This document shows, piece after piece, positions 16,729-25,529 of a stretch of 51,106 nt of DNA; position 1 is the stretch's first letter; every line of letters begins with the position of its first letter. Made by a program: the position numbers and the translations under genes. This stretch comes from CAXTSE01 sp035554115 (lineage in GTDB: Bacteria; Actinomycetota; Actinomycetes; Actinomycetales; Microbacteriaceae): the NCBI GenBank assembly GCA_035554115.1, contig DATMIW010000042.1:1-51106 (forward strand), read 5' to 3'. The notes below the pieces were generated by a model. The model saw only the letters and a list, made by a program, of their open reading frames with translations, was not told the origin of the DNA and searched no databases.

Positions 16729-18006
16729 TCATTGGTCGGCCGGATTGTCGACGAGGCACTCGATATCGACGCGCAGGCTGGAATCCTGGGTGGAGTCAGA
16801 GTAACGCCCGACGCGACCGACGGCGTCCCAGATGGACGGATCGACGCGATTGCGGGGGACTCCGGTGGTCGTAACGATGATCGGGATCGCGATCTTGTGA
16901 TCCGGTGCGGGCACGACTCCCGGCACGACGGGCCCGATTTGCACGGTGACAGTTGTCGAGGGATTCGACTTCGAGGTGTCGGACACGAGAAGCCACGCGG
17001 TGGACAGCAGACCGTCGCGCTGCCGGGGGTCGAGAAGCCCGGCGAGGCTTGCTTTGTCGATGAGGGTCACCGATTTGCCCAGCAGTTCCGACTCGCTTAC
17101 CGCGTGATACAGCCAGGTCTCACGACGTCCCTCAATAAGGTGCAGCCGCAGTTCGGTCGCGAGCGATGCTGCGACAGACGCCATTTTCGGAGGCAGGGGC
17201 AGAGGGGTCCTGTGCGTGGCGATGGAGTCGAGGAGCTCTTCGGCCGCGAGATCGAGGCGTGCGAGTTCTTCTGACGCCAGCATGCCCACGGCAAAGCGGG
17301 GTGCCGACACCGTGCTTTGGACGAGAACGCGGTCGAGTTCCACTTGCACCATGCGGCGGAAGGCTTCGACGACGACAACTCCGATGACAGCAGGGAGCAC
17401 CGCGAAGGCGACGGCGATGATCTGGGGGGCGAGCCATTCGCCATCGATCGGCGATCCGGGTTCGATATCGAAGAAGATCGCGATGCACAGTATTGCCCCG
17501 AGCCCGGCTGCGGCAACCAGGATCTCGCTCGGGCCACGCACGGTCACGACCAGCAGGAGGGTCATACCCGCCGCAAGCGATGCTGTCGCGAAATGCCCCA
17601 CGTCGTGCAGGGGCCAAATCGCGATGAGGTCGAGCGCGACGGAAATCGCGAGGCCCGTGAGGAACAGGGCGAACATCCAGTCGGGCAAGCGGTCGTTGAC
17701 GACCCGCGTGGCGACGATGGCGAGTACCAGCACCGCCGCCAAGACAATCCACGCGGCGAGAGCGACCAGCGCCTGCGGGTAGAGGCCGCTGGCCCACAGC
17801 GCCACGAACCAACTGATGCCGTAGACGGCGCGCAGCGTGACGAGGATCGCTGCTCCCAGTGCAAGGAATCCCGTGCCGAGGTTGGCGCGCTGAGCGCTGC
17901 TGGCGGCTCGGCCGAGGCGACGCGTCGTGCGGTTCTTGACGCGGCGGCGGTTGGTGCCGCCGACCACGACGCCGAGAGTGTTCTCTTCGGGGGCGGAGAA
18001 AGTCAT
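16729..18006 (-). CDS. Membrane protein resembling a degenerate histidine kinase
   Basis: A 425-residue protein of unknown function. After a basic N terminus (NRRRVKNRTTRRLGRAAS) there are about six hydrophobic helices between residues 40 and 225 (for example ILVTLRAVYGISWFVALWA and LPAVIGVVVVEAFRRM). A cytosolic region of about 200 residues follows. This architecture mirrors that of the adjacent kinase. However, I see no H-box histidine equivalent to HDTVL, no N-box and no glycine-rich G-boxes, so it should not bind ATP or phosphorylate. Helical segments such as LASEELARLDLAAEELLDSI may form a dimerisation interface. Its start overlaps the kinase stop (ATGA) and it ends 29 bases before the regulator, so the three are coupled. 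A pseudokinase or accessory sensor role is inference. Confidence 0.75.
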   Translation of the reverse strand: MTFSAPEENTLGVVVGGTNRRRVKNRTTRRLGRAASSAQRANLGTGFLALGAAILVTLRAVYGISWFVALWASGLYPQALVALAAWIVLAAVLVLAIVATRVVNDRLPDWMFALFLTGLAISVALDLIAIWPLHDVGHFATASLAAGMTLLLVVTVRGPSEILVAAAGLGAILCIAIFFDIEPGSPIDGEWLAPQIIAVAFAVLPAVIGVVVVEAFRRMVQVELDRVLVQSTVSAPRFAVGMLASEELARLDLAAEELLDSIATHRTPLPLPPKMASVAASLATELRLHLIEGRRETWLYHAVSESELLGKSVTLIDKASLAGLLDPRQRDGLLSTAWLLVSDTSKSNPSTTVTVQIGPVVPGVVPAPDHKIAIPIIVTTTGVPRNRVDPSIWDAVGRVGRYSDSTQDSSLRVDIECLVDNPADQ

Positions 18007-19217
18007 CGGGGCACCTCAAGCACGACTGTTGTTCCCGATCCGGGGGCAGAGAACAGGCGGGCGTTGCCACCCACATCACGCAAACGGGCAACCACTGATT
18101 CGGCGAATCCGAGCTTGGCATCGTCGATGTCGTTGATGTCGAAGCCCACACCGGAGTCGGTGACGAGCGCGCGCACAATGACCTCGTCTTCGGTGATTGT
18201 CACATGCGCCTCGGTGACACCGGAATGACGCCGAACATTCTCCAGGCATTCTGCGAGCGCCAGCAGAAAAGCGTCGAGGACATTCGTGGGCAACAGGACC
18301 TGACCCGTGCCGTGCCAGCTGACCTGAAGTCCCATGCGCCCGAAACGCTGCTTGACCGATTCGAGGGTTGTACCGAGGGCGGGCTCGGGTGCCTGGACGG
18401 GAACAGGCGTGGTCTCGGTCGAAACGAGTACTTCGCCTTCGGACGGGTGTGTCGGGTTGGTGCCGAGACGCAGTTGGCGCAGGAGCCGTGCATCATCTGA
18501 GGCCTGTTCGCGCAGTGCTTCGGGCTTTACACCCACGCCGGAGTGGGCAAGCAATGTGAGGGTGGCGAGCACGGTGTCATGCAGGAGGCGAGCTGATTGG
18601 CGGCGCTGCGCTTCGAGCTCGCTCGCCTGGCGCTCGGCGCGGTGGGCGCGACCGATACTGGCAATGCGTTTGGCGACCTGGGGGACGCCAGCTGTGATCC
18701 AGGCAGCCGCGGCGACGGGCACGATCCAGCCCAGAAGGACGAACCCCGCGGTGCGCACGATCGACCCGACGAGGGGTATGCCATCGGCCTGATCGACCTG
18801 CACGCTGACCCATACGGTGCTCCCGGTGACAACAAGGAACGAGGCGATGAGAACCAGGATGCGGGGAGCGCTCGTGGTGAGGACGAGGGCCACCGAGGGC
18901 AGGACGGCAGCTCCGACCGCGATGATTGTCGCCATGCCGGCACGGGGAGACAGACCCTCACCGACATAGGCGGCCACAGCGATGATGGCGACGCCTGCCA
19001 GCACAGTCAGCAGGACCCAGATCAGCGAACGGCTGATGCCGAGACGGAACAGGGCTGCCGTGAGGATCAAGAAAAGCGGCAGCGAGATCAATAGCGCCAG
19101 GGGATCTACTGCGTTGGGCAGACAGATGCAGAGAAGTGCGACGACTGTGTAGCTCAAACCGTAGACGCGCGCAGTTCGCTGCAGAAGGCGGTCGCGTTCT
19201 TTGGTGATGAGGTCCAT
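18003..19217 (-). CDS. Sensor histidine kinase, NarL-partner type
   Basis: A membrane-bound two-component kinase of about 404 residues. Five to six hydrophobic helices fill residues 15-180. A coiled linker (RAHRAERQASELEAQRRQSA) leads to the H-box RLLHDTVLATLTLL, with the phosphorylated His near residue 213. The C-terminal HATPase domain has the N-box ECLENVRRHSG and G-boxes VTDSGVGFDI and GSGTTVVLEV. The start is placed at ATG 19217, since upstream in-frame residues look like untranslated sequence. No good ribosome-binding site is visible, so the start is uncertain and leaderless translation is possible. It overlaps the kinase-like membrane protein by four bases and is first in the kinase / kinase-like / response regulator operon. 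The signal is unknown. Confidence 0.9.
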   Translation of the reverse strand: MDLITKERDRLLQRTARVYGLSYTVVALLCICLPNAVDPLALLISLPLFLILTAALFRLGISRSLIWVLLTVLAGVAIIAVAAYVGEGLSPRAGMATIIAVGAAVLPSVALVLTTSAPRILVLIASFLVVTGSTVWVSVQVDQADGIPLVGSIVRTAGFVLLGWIVPVAAAAWITAGVPQVAKRIASIGRAHRAERQASELEAQRRQSARLLHDTVLATLTLLAHSGVGVKPEALREQASDDARLLRQLRLGTNPTHPSEGEVLVSTETTPVPVQAPEPALGTTLESVKQRFGRMGLQVSWHGTGQVLLPTNVLDAFLLALAECLENVRRHSGVTEAHVTITEDEVIVRALVTDSGVGFDINDIDDAKLGFAESVVARLRDVGGNARLFSAPGSGTTVVLEVPR

Positions 19218-19322
19218 GCACAGGTATTTTCTCTCGCGGACGGTGGCGGCCCGGCTGATACATGCTGGCAGGCCTGGCACGTGAATTGGGGGTGCCACGC
19301 GGAAAAAGTCGGGTGAAATACA

Positions 19323-19335
19323 GGGCTTCGAGCCC
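19323..19335 (-). terminator. Candidate terminator after metX
   Basis: On the minus strand GGGCT-CGA-AGCCC forms a small perfect hairpin followed by TGTATTT, 17 bases past the metX stop. The short T-rich tail fits an intrinsic terminator separating metX from the two-component operon downstream. Confidence 0.45.
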
Positions 19336-19352
19336 GCTACGCAGCTGGGCGA

Positions 19353-20558
19353 TTACGCGTCGAGTAGACGTTTCAGATGTGCGCCAACGAGCGCATCTTC
19401 GATAAGGAAGGCGTCATGGCCGAAAGGAGATGAGATGACCGCGGGGAGAGTCCCGTCGATGTTGCCGGGGAGATGGGCCGCGATCGCGGCTTGACCCGAA
19501 ACGGGGAACAAACGGTCGCTGTCGATTCCGAGCACAAGGGCTTTGGCTGTGGCGCGGGAGAGCGCGGCCGCCGAGCCTCCGCGATTACGCCCGATATCGT
19601 GCGAATTCATGGCGTCGACCAAGACGAGGTAGCTGTCGGCGTCGAATCGGCGGGTGAACTTGTTGCCATGGAACCCGAGGTAGCTCTCGACGGCGAAAAC
19701 GCCGCCACCACCCAGTGGACTGAGCCCAGACTGCCAACTGCGCTCGAATCGGTCGTTGAGTTCGCTCGGCGAGCGATAGTTGAGCAGCGCCATGCGGCGT
19801 GCGAGGGCGAGACCGCGGTGCGGGCCGGCACCGTCGGGGGAATTGAAATAGTCGCCCCCTTGAAAAGCGGGATCGATGCGAATCGCCTCGCTTTGAACCG
19901 AGTTGAGGGCGATCTGGTCGGCGCTTGAGATCGGGGGAGCGGCCAAGACGGCCACCCGCTCGACCCGCTCGGGGGCTCCGACAGCCCACTCCAGTGACTG
20001 CATTCCGCCCATCGATCCGCCCACGACAAGGGACCAGATGGTGACGCCGATCGCATCGCTGAACGCGATCTGGGCGGCCACCTGGTCGCGAATTGTGAGG
20101 TACGGGAACCGTGATCCCCATTCTGTGCCGTCCGGATGGAGCGAAGAAGGACCGGTCGACCCCTGGCAGCCGCCGAGCATGTTCGGCGCCACAATGAACC
20201 AGTCGGCGGGATCGAGAACTTTGCCGTCGCCCACGAGACCGGGCCACCATCCCGCCGTCGAGTGTCCGGCTTTGGCAGGACCCACGACATGGCTGTCCCC
20301 CGTAAGGGCGTGCAGGATGAGCACGGCGTTGCTGCCGTCTTCGTTGAGTGTGCCCCACGTTTCATAGGCGATCGTGACCTGCGGCAGAACGCTGCCGCCT
20401 TCCAGCTCGAGATCGCCGATGGAGACGAAGAGACGATCTCCGGGGTCGTCGCCTTGACGCCAGGCCCCCGATGCGGGTGGCTTGGCAGACAGCGCTCGCC
20501 GGTTTGACTCGGTGACGAATGCCGACGGTACGGCGTCCTCGGGTGTCTGCCAGTCCAT
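19353..20558 (-). CDS. metX: Homoserine O-acetyltransferase
   Basis: An alpha/beta-hydrolase-fold enzyme that acylates homoserine as the first committed step of methionine synthesis. The 401-residue protein carries the oxyanion region HALTGDSHVVGP, the family block NMLGGCQGSTGP, the nucleophile elbow VVGGSMGGMQ with catalytic Ser, the Asp in LGIDSDRLFP and the His in SSPFGHDAFL. Family knowledge favours acetyl-CoA as donor, but MetX-fold proteins can use succinyl-CoA, and sequence reading alone does not settle this. It lies downstream of metY on the same strand, separated by 84 bases holding a strong hairpin. The product O-acetylhomoserine is the substrate of MetY. Homoserine comes from hom in this window. 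Confidence 0.95.
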   Translation of the reverse strand: MDWQTPEDAVPSAFVTESNRRALSAKPPASGAWRQGDDPGDRLFVSIGDLELEGGSVLPQVTIAYETWGTLNEDGSNAVLILHALTGDSHVVGPAKAGHSTAGWWPGLVGDGKVLDPADWFIVAPNMLGGCQGSTGPSSLHPDGTEWGSRFPYLTIRDQVAAQIAFSDAIGVTIWSLVVGGSMGGMQSLEWAVGAPERVERVAVLAAPPISSADQIALNSVQSEAIRIDPAFQGGDYFNSPDGAGPHRGLALARRMALLNYRSPSELNDRFERSWQSGLSPLGGGGVFAVESYLGFHGNKFTRRFDADSYLVLVDAMNSHDIGRNRGGSAAALSRATAKALVLGIDSDRLFPVSGQAAIAAHLPGNIDGTLPAVISSPFGHDAFLIEDALVGAHLKRLLDA

Positions 20559-20592
20559 CCCCCCATTCTCGTGGGTCGCGAGGGCATGTGAC

Positions 20593-20629
20593 GCGAAAGA
20601 CCCGGCTGCCGATCAGCCGGGTCTTTCGC
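20593..20629 (-). terminator. 16-bp perfect hairpin between metY and metX
   Basis: A perfect 16-bp stem (gcgaaagacccggctg / cagccgggtctttcgc) with a 5-nt loop lies 14 bases past the metY stop. No long U-run follows, but the stem ends in TCTTTCGC. It may terminate most metY transcripts and leave metX at lower expression or on its own promoter. Confidence 0.8.
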
Positions 20630-20642
20630 AGAGGGTGGGAAT

Positions 20643-21959
20643 TTACGCCGAGGCGACCTCGGTGGCGACGCTGCGAGCCGCAGCGAAGCCGGCCTCGAGG
20701 TCGGCCTTCAAGTCGTCGACGTGCTCGATGCCCACCGACAGCCGCACGAGGCCGGGTGTGACGCCCGCCGTGAGCTGCTGTTCGGGACTGAGCTGCGAGT
20801 GCGTCGTTGAGGCGGGGTGGATGATCAGGCTCCGCACGTCGCCAATGTTGGCCAGGTGGCTGAAGAGCGTGACGTTCTCCACGAGGGCTCGGCCGGCATC
20901 CACACCACCCTTGAGTTCGAAGCTCACCACGGCACCAACGCCACGGGGGGCGTACTTGTTGGCGGCGGCGTACCACGGGCTCGACGGGAGGCCCGCGTAG
21001 TTGACGGTCGCGACATCCGGGTGGTTCTCCAGCCACTCGGCGATCTCCTGCGTGTTTTGCACATGGCGCTCAATGCGCAGGCTCAGGGTTTCGATGCCCT
21101 GGATGAGCGTGAACGCGCTATCAGGTGACAGGGCGGCGCCCGTGTCGCGCAGAAGCTGAACGCGGATCTTGATCACATAGGCGATCGCGTCACCGAGCAC
21201 GCCGGTGTAGCTGGCGCCGTGATATGACGGGTCCGGCTCGGTGAGACCGGGGAACTTGTCGGCGTGCTGCGACCACGGGAAGCGGCCGCCGTCGACGATG
21301 ATTCCGGCGATGACCGTGCCGTGGCCCCCGAGGAACTTGGTCGCGGAATGCACGACAACGTCGGCGCCATATTCGAACGGACGGATCAGGTAGGGAGTCG
21401 CGATCGTGTTGTCGACGATCAGCGGCAGATCGTTCTTGTGGGCGACGTCTGCCACGAGTTCGATGTCGAGAACGTTGATACGCGGGTTACCGATCGTCTC
21501 GGCAAAGAAGGCCTTCGTGTTGGGACGGACGGCCGCCTTCCACTCGTTCGCGTCATCCTGATTCTCGACGAAGGTGACCTCAATACCGAGCTTCGCGAGC
21601 GTGTACTTGAAGAGGTTGTAGGTGCCGCCGTAGATGGACGACGATGACACAATGTGGTCACCTGCCTGCGCGATGTTGAGAATCGCGTAGGTGATCGCCG
21701 AGGAGCCGGATGCCACGGCCAGAGCAGCAGTGCCGCCCTCGAGCGCGGCGACACGCTGCTCGACGACGTCATTGGTTGGGTTCATGATCCGGCTGTAGAT
21801 GTTGCCGAATTCCGCGAGGGCGAAGAGGTTCTTCGCGTGGTCCGTGCTGTTGAAGACGTATGAGGTGGTCTTGTAGATCGGTGTGGCGCGCGCGTTGGTT
21901 GTCGGGTCCGGTTTCGCGCCCGCATGCACCTGCAGGGTCTCAAACTGAAAATCGGGCAT
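20643..21959 (-). CDS. metY: O-acetylhomoserine sulfhydrylase (MetY)
   Basis: A PLP-dependent enzyme of the Cys/Met metabolism family that makes homocysteine from O-acetylhomoserine and sulfide. The 438-residue protein shows the N-terminal FETLQVHAGAKPDPTTNARA, the substrate block SYVFNSTDHAKNLF, NIYSRIMNPTNDVVEQRVAA, and the PLP lysine in VVHSATKFLGGHGTVIAG. The C-terminal motif VRLSVGIEHVDDLKADLEAG is typical. The start is ATG 21959, with AAGGAG five bases upstream; a longer frame to 22031 is not supported. It is followed by metX in the same direction. It diverges from an MFS transporter gene across 105 bases. I found no SAM or cobalamin riboswitch in that leader. Confidence 0.95.
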   Translation of the reverse strand: MPDFQFETLQVHAGAKPDPTTNARATPIYKTTSYVFNSTDHAKNLFALAEFGNIYSRIMNPTNDVVEQRVAALEGGTAALAVASGSSAITYAILNIAQAGDHIVSSSSIYGGTYNLFKYTLAKLGIEVTFVENQDDANEWKAAVRPNTKAFFAETIGNPRINVLDIELVADVAHKNDLPLIVDNTIATPYLIRPFEYGADVVVHSATKFLGGHGTVIAGIIVDGGRFPWSQHADKFPGLTEPDPSYHGASYTGVLGDAIAYVIKIRVQLLRDTGAALSPDSAFTLIQGIETLSLRIERHVQNTQEIAEWLENHPDVATVNYAGLPSSPWYAAANKYAPRGVGAVVSFELKGGVDAGRALVENVTLFSHLANIGDVRSLIIHPASTTHSQLSPEQQLTAGVTPGLVRLSVGIEHVDDLKADLEAGFAAARSVATEVASA

Positions 21960-22064
21960 TGTGGCTCCTTGGTTTATCGGCTCGTTGGCGACAGTAGGCG
22001 GGGAAGCTGTGGGCCACAACGGCACCCGCAACCGGAGGTAATAGATCGTGCGAGAGTAGTCGCG

Positions 22065-23570
22065 ATGTCGAACTCCTTCCTAGCTCCGGACCCCTCGGCG
22101 ACGACAGTTCCTCGGCGCACGTGGCTCGCGCTGGCCGTTGTGGTCTTGGGGATTTCGATGGCGCTTCTCGACACCACGATTGTGAATGTCGCCTTGCCGA
22201 CCCTGCAGCAGAGTTCGGCTATCCGGGCGGACGAAGCGACTCTCTCCTGGGTCATATCGGGGTATGCCCTCGCGTTCGGGCTCGTACTGATCCCGGCCGG
22301 ACGACTCGGCGACCGGATCGGGCACAAATGGGTCTTCATCATCGGCATGACGGGATTCGTGATCGCCAGCCTGTTGTGCTCGCTCGCGCAGAGCAGCACA
22401 GAACTCGTGATCAGCCGAGTTGTACAGGGAATGTTCGGCGGCATCTTTTTCCCGCCCATCACCGCGATCATTCAGTTGATGTTCCCCCTTCGGATGCGAG
22501 GGCGTGCCTTCGCAATCACGGGGGCAGCGATCGGTGTCTCAACCTCACTCGGCCCGATCGCGGGCGGGCTCCTTATTCAGGCATTCGGGGAGAATGACGG
22601 CTGGCGCACCATCTTTTTGGTGAATCTGCCGTTCGGTGTTCTCGCCGTGATTGCGGCATTCATTCTGCTTCCGGCCGGATCCGCCGGAGCGACAGCCGTG
22701 GGTGTCGATGTCGTCGGCCTCGCCTTGCTCGCGGGATCGCTCGTGGCGATCCTGGTGCCGCTCATTCAGGGCCAACAAGAGGGCTGGCCTCTGTGGACCG
22801 CCCTATCGCTGATCGGCGGGATCATCGGGCTCGCGATATTCGCCTTCTGGGAGCGGCGGGTGGCGGCCCGAGGTCGCACACCACTCGTGCCGCCGCACCT
22901 CTTTGTGCGTCTCGCCTTCACGGCCGGTGTGCTGCTGAGCCTCGTCTATTTCGCTGCCTACACCAGCGTGTTCTTCGTCATTTCGCTGCTGTGGCAGTCG
23001 GGTTTGGGTCATACGCCCCTGGAATCGGGCCTCGTGGCGGTTCCGTTCGCCATTGCCAACGTCATTGGCGCCGGGCTCAGTGACAGATTGACCCAGCGGC
23101 TCGGTCGCAATGTTCTCGTGATCGGTTTGATGCTGCTCGCTGTTGGCCTCGCCAGTCTGTGGCTGATCCTGGTCACCGTGGAATCTGTCGAACTGACGAA
23201 TTGGATGCTCCTGCCGTCACTTGCGCTCGCTGGCGCCGGCACCGGACTTTTCATCGCTCCGAACCTCCAGTTCATCGTCGCGACTGTTGACCGCTCCGAG
23301 GCGGGAGCAGCATCCGGCGTCCTCGGCACAGTGCAGCGGCTCGGCGCGGCGGCCGGCGTTGCGGTCGTTGGCAGTGTTCTCTTCGGCACTCTTGTCTTCC
23401 CGAGTGACCGCCGACCGACGGCTGCAGACATTGGCAACGCTTTCGGGCACTCTTCGGCGCTGGCCATCGGGGTGAGCGCCCTTCTGGCAGCCATCGCATT
23501 CGCGCTTGTCTTCGTCTTGCCGAAGAAGGTCAGCGAGGGGACTCGGGTGGCGCCTCAGCGGGCGGAGTGA
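22065..23570 (+). CDS. MFS drug transporter, DHA2 (14-helix) type
   Basis: A 501-residue major facilitator of the EmrB/QacA-like DHA2 branch with about 14 hydrophobic helices. Signature segments are LDTTIVNVALPTLQQ in helix 1, GRLGDRIGHKWVFIIGM for motif A, and GPIAGGLLIQAFGENDGWR for motif C. Such pumps export drugs, dyes or metabolites against protons; the substrate is unknown. ATG 22065 is the best start because it begins just before the first helix, and an in-frame ATG far upstream (21924) lies inside metY. The ribosome-binding site is weak. A GGAGG at 22034-22038 instead serves a three-codon GTG frame that ends before this ATG. The 3' end overlaps the convergent acyltransferase gene by about 41 bases. 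Confidence 0.9.
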   Translation: MSNSFLAPDPSATTVPRRTWLALAVVVLGISMALLDTTIVNVALPTLQQSSAIRADEATLSWVISGYALAFGLVLIPAGRLGDRIGHKWVFIIGMTGFVIASLLCSLAQSSTELVISRVVQGMFGGIFFPPITAIIQLMFPLRMRGRAFAITGAAIGVSTSLGPIAGGLLIQAFGENDGWRTIFLVNLPFGVLAVIAAFILLPAGSAGATAVGVDVVGLALLAGSLVAILVPLIQGQQEGWPLWTALSLIGGIIGLAIFAFWERRVAARGRTPLVPPHLFVRLAFTAGVLLSLVYFAAYTSVFFVISLLWQSGLGHTPLESGLVAVPFAIANVIGAGLSDRLTQRLGRNVLVIGLMLLAVGLASLWLILVTVESVELTNWMLLPSLALAGAGTGLFIAPNLQFIVATVDRSEAGAASGVLGTVQRLGAAAGVAVVGSVLFGTLVFPSDRRPTAADIGNAFGHSSALAIGVSALLAAIAFALVFVLPKKVSEGTRVAPQRAE

Positions 23571-24612
23571 ATAGCCACGGGATCCGCGGCTCAATGACCC
23601 AGCGAAAGACCCGCCTCACGACTCCTGTGCTCAACAAGACCGTGAGCGCGATTGCGAAGACCACCAAGCCCGCGAGCCAGAGGTCAGACGACTGATCGCG
23701 CAGCAGCTCGGATTTTCGAATCGGATACAGCACGAAGGTGTGCAGCAGGTACACGTACATCGTGGCCTGGCCGAACACAGTAAAAATCGTCTGCCTCCGG
23801 GGGATGAGCGCGAAGTACGCAGCGCACAGCACGGTTCCGAGGGCGAGGGTTCCGATCCGGATACCGCCCGCCCACGCTGAATCCATGTGGAGACGACTGT
23901 AGGAATCTTCGTAGAAGAACCACGTGTTCAAGCCAAAGTCACGGAACGCGTCGATGTTGACGATGATGACGATGAGCCAGGCCACGAGGATGGCGGCCGC
24001 GACGGCACGAACGAGCCATGCGCGCGCGGCGAGGTTTTGCCACTTTTCGACGAGATTCCCCTGAGCGACGACCCAGCCCAGCACGAAGAACGGCAAAAAG
24101 CCGACGGCGCGCGTGAGCGACATCGTCGTGTTGACGTTGTCCAGATATCCGACTCCGACGGATGCGATGACCGCCCACAGCAGGGGCCACCGAAGAAGCG
24201 CGAGATAGGGGAGGGCGATGCGGAACAGGGCGAGAGCGATCAAGAACCACAGGGTCCAATGCGGGCGCGTGAAGTTCAGGCCCCAGTCGTTTTCGACGAA
24301 CCCCTGCACAACAGTCCAGATGATTTGCAGGATCACATAGGGCAACAGGATGTCGGTCAGCACCGCGCGCATCTGGCGTTGGGCGGGCGCGGCCCTGGAG
24401 AAATAGCCGCTGATTATTGCGAAGGCCGGCATGTGGAACGCGTAGATGAACAGGTAGAGCGCCAAAGCGTGTGTCGAGTCGTCGGTGAGGCGCTGGATGG
24501 AGTGGCCGATCACGACGAGGGCGATGGTGCAGAACCGAGCATTGTCGAAGTAGGGCACCCGCACTCGACCGGAACCTGCGGGGGCCACCTGCTTCGGTGC
24601 ATCGACGGTCAC
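23530..24612 (-). CDS. Membrane acyltransferase (fucose 4-O-acetylase-like)
   Basis: A 360-residue polytopic membrane acyltransferase of the acyltransferase-3 / YcfT-like superfamily, which transfers acetyl or other acyl groups to sugars at the envelope. It begins with a hydrophilic tail, then YFDNARFCTIALVVIGHSIQ, in which Asp-Asn-Ala-Arg and the conserved His are typical. FIYAFHMPAFAIISGYFSR is the second family block. Around ten hydrophobic helices follow. The proline-rich C terminus (FTPPAEAPPESPR) is antisense to the 3' end of the MFS gene. Start GTG 24612 is the only sensible one upstream of the first helix, without a strong ribosome-binding site. The acceptor is unknown. Confidence 0.85.
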   Translation of the reverse strand: MTVDAPKQVAPAGSGRVRVPYFDNARFCTIALVVIGHSIQRLTDDSTHALALYLFIYAFHMPAFAIISGYFSRAAPAQRQMRAVLTDILLPYVILQIIWTVVQGFVENDWGLNFTRPHWTLWFLIALALFRIALPYLALLRWPLLWAVIASVGVGYLDNVNTTMSLTRAVGFLPFFVLGWVVAQGNLVEKWQNLAARAWLVRAVAAAILVAWLIVIIVNIDAFRDFGLNTWFFYEDSYSRLHMDSAWAGGIRIGTLALGTVLCAAYFALIPRRQTIFTVFGQATMYVYLLHTFVLYPIRKSELLRDQSSDLWLAGLVVFAIALTVLLSTGVVRRVFRWVIEPRIPWLFTPPAEAPPESPR

Positions 24613-24674
24613 CGCAGTAGCTTATGACGCCCCCACAGCTGGCCCGGCGAGGCACCCGCCGGGATACTGGGAGC

Positions 24675-25529
24675 ATGAGCAAGCGTGCTGTCGTCACCGG
24701 GGCAAGTTCTGGGATCGGGGCGGCGACGGCTCGGCGGCTGAGCGCGCGTGGATGGGACGTGGTCGGCGTGGCGCGTCGCGCTGACCGGCTCGCAGCACTC
24801 GCCGCGGATACGGGCATCGCCGCAATCGCTGCCGACATTACGGACGTCGACGATGTCGCCCGGATGCGCCGCGAGATCGAGGCTGAGGGTCCGATTCACG
24901 CACTCGTCAACAACGCAGGTGGGGCGTTCGACGCCTCGTCCGTCGAGACCGCCGACCCGGACGACTGGCGGCGCATGTTCGAGGTCAATGTGATCGGCTC
25001 CCAGCGCGTGATTGCGGCCCTGCTGCCCGCACTCCGTGCCGGGGCGCGGGATGCCGGCCACGCCGACATCCTGAGCGTCACCTCGATCGCCGGGCACGAG
25101 GTGTATGAGAACGGTGCCGGATACAACGCCGCCAAGTTCGCTGAGCACGCCATGATGGCGGTGCTGCGCCTCGAACTCGCGGGGGAGCCGATCCGCGTGC
25201 TCGAGGTTGCCCCGGGAATCGTGCAGACATCGGAGTTCGCCCTCAACCGGTTCCACGGCGACGCCGACCGCGCGGCAGCGGTCTATGCGGGCATCGACGA
25301 TCCTCTGACGGCCGACGATGTGGCGTCTGTCATTGTGCAGTCACTCGAGCTTCCGGGGCATGTGAATCTCGATCTCGTGACAATGCGACCCGTGGCTCAG
25401 GCCGCGCAGTTCAAGGTCGTGCGGCGACCTCTTGTGACGGCTGATGCACCGGCCGAGGCGCCGGCTGTTCCGTCGGCGCAGGCCATCGCGTCGGCACAGG
25501 CCATCCCGTCGGTACAGGGGCAGGAATGA
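24675..25529 (+). CDS. SDR family NAD(P)-dependent oxidoreductase
   Basis: A classical short-chain dehydrogenase of 284 residues. The cofactor motif is TGASSGIGAATARRLSARG, the NAG motif is VNNAGGAF, the active-site Ser lies in SVTSIAGHEVYENG, and the catalytic YNAAK is present as GAGYNAAKFAEHAMM. It resembles the YdfG-type 3-hydroxy-acid (serine/malonic semialdehyde) dehydrogenases, but the substrate is not assured. The last 30 residues are an Ala-rich tail with tandem repeats, outside the usual fold. ATG 24675 is chosen since the Rossmann strand starts directly after it; an in-frame ATG at 24624 would add 17 atypical residues. The stop overlaps the ung start (ATGA). Confidence 0.9.
   Translation: MSKRAVVTGASSGIGAATARRLSARGWDVVGVARRADRLAALAADTGIAAIAADITDVDDVARMRREIEAEGPIHALVNNAGGAFDASSVETADPDDWRRMFEVNVIGSQRVIAALLPALRAGARDAGHADILSVTSIAGHEVYENGAGYNAAKFAEHAMMAVLRLELAGEPIRVLEVAPGIVQTSEFALNRFHGDADRAAAVYAGIDDPLTADDVASVIVQSLELPGHVNLDLVTMRPVAQAAQFKVVRRPLVTADAPAEAPAVPSAQAIASAQAIPSVQGQE
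25473..25526 (+). repeat. 18-bp tandem repeats at 3' end of SDR gene
   Basis: Three 18-bp units (tcggcgcaggccatcgcg, tcggcacaggccatcccg, tcggtacaggggcaggaa), the third diverged, encode S-A-Q-A-I-A/P. They form the last residues of the SDR protein and run to the ATGA junction with ung. Confidence 0.8.

Noticed and set aside
21960..22064. Possible SAM or cobalamin riboswitch before metY
   Set aside because: The leader is only about 100 bases and I see no conserved riboswitch core or strong multi-stem structure.
23530..23570. Overlap of the MFS and acyltransferase 3' ends as a sign of a frameshift
   Set aside because: Both proteins have normal lengths and plausible C termini; a tail-to-tail overlap of this size is common in compact genomes.
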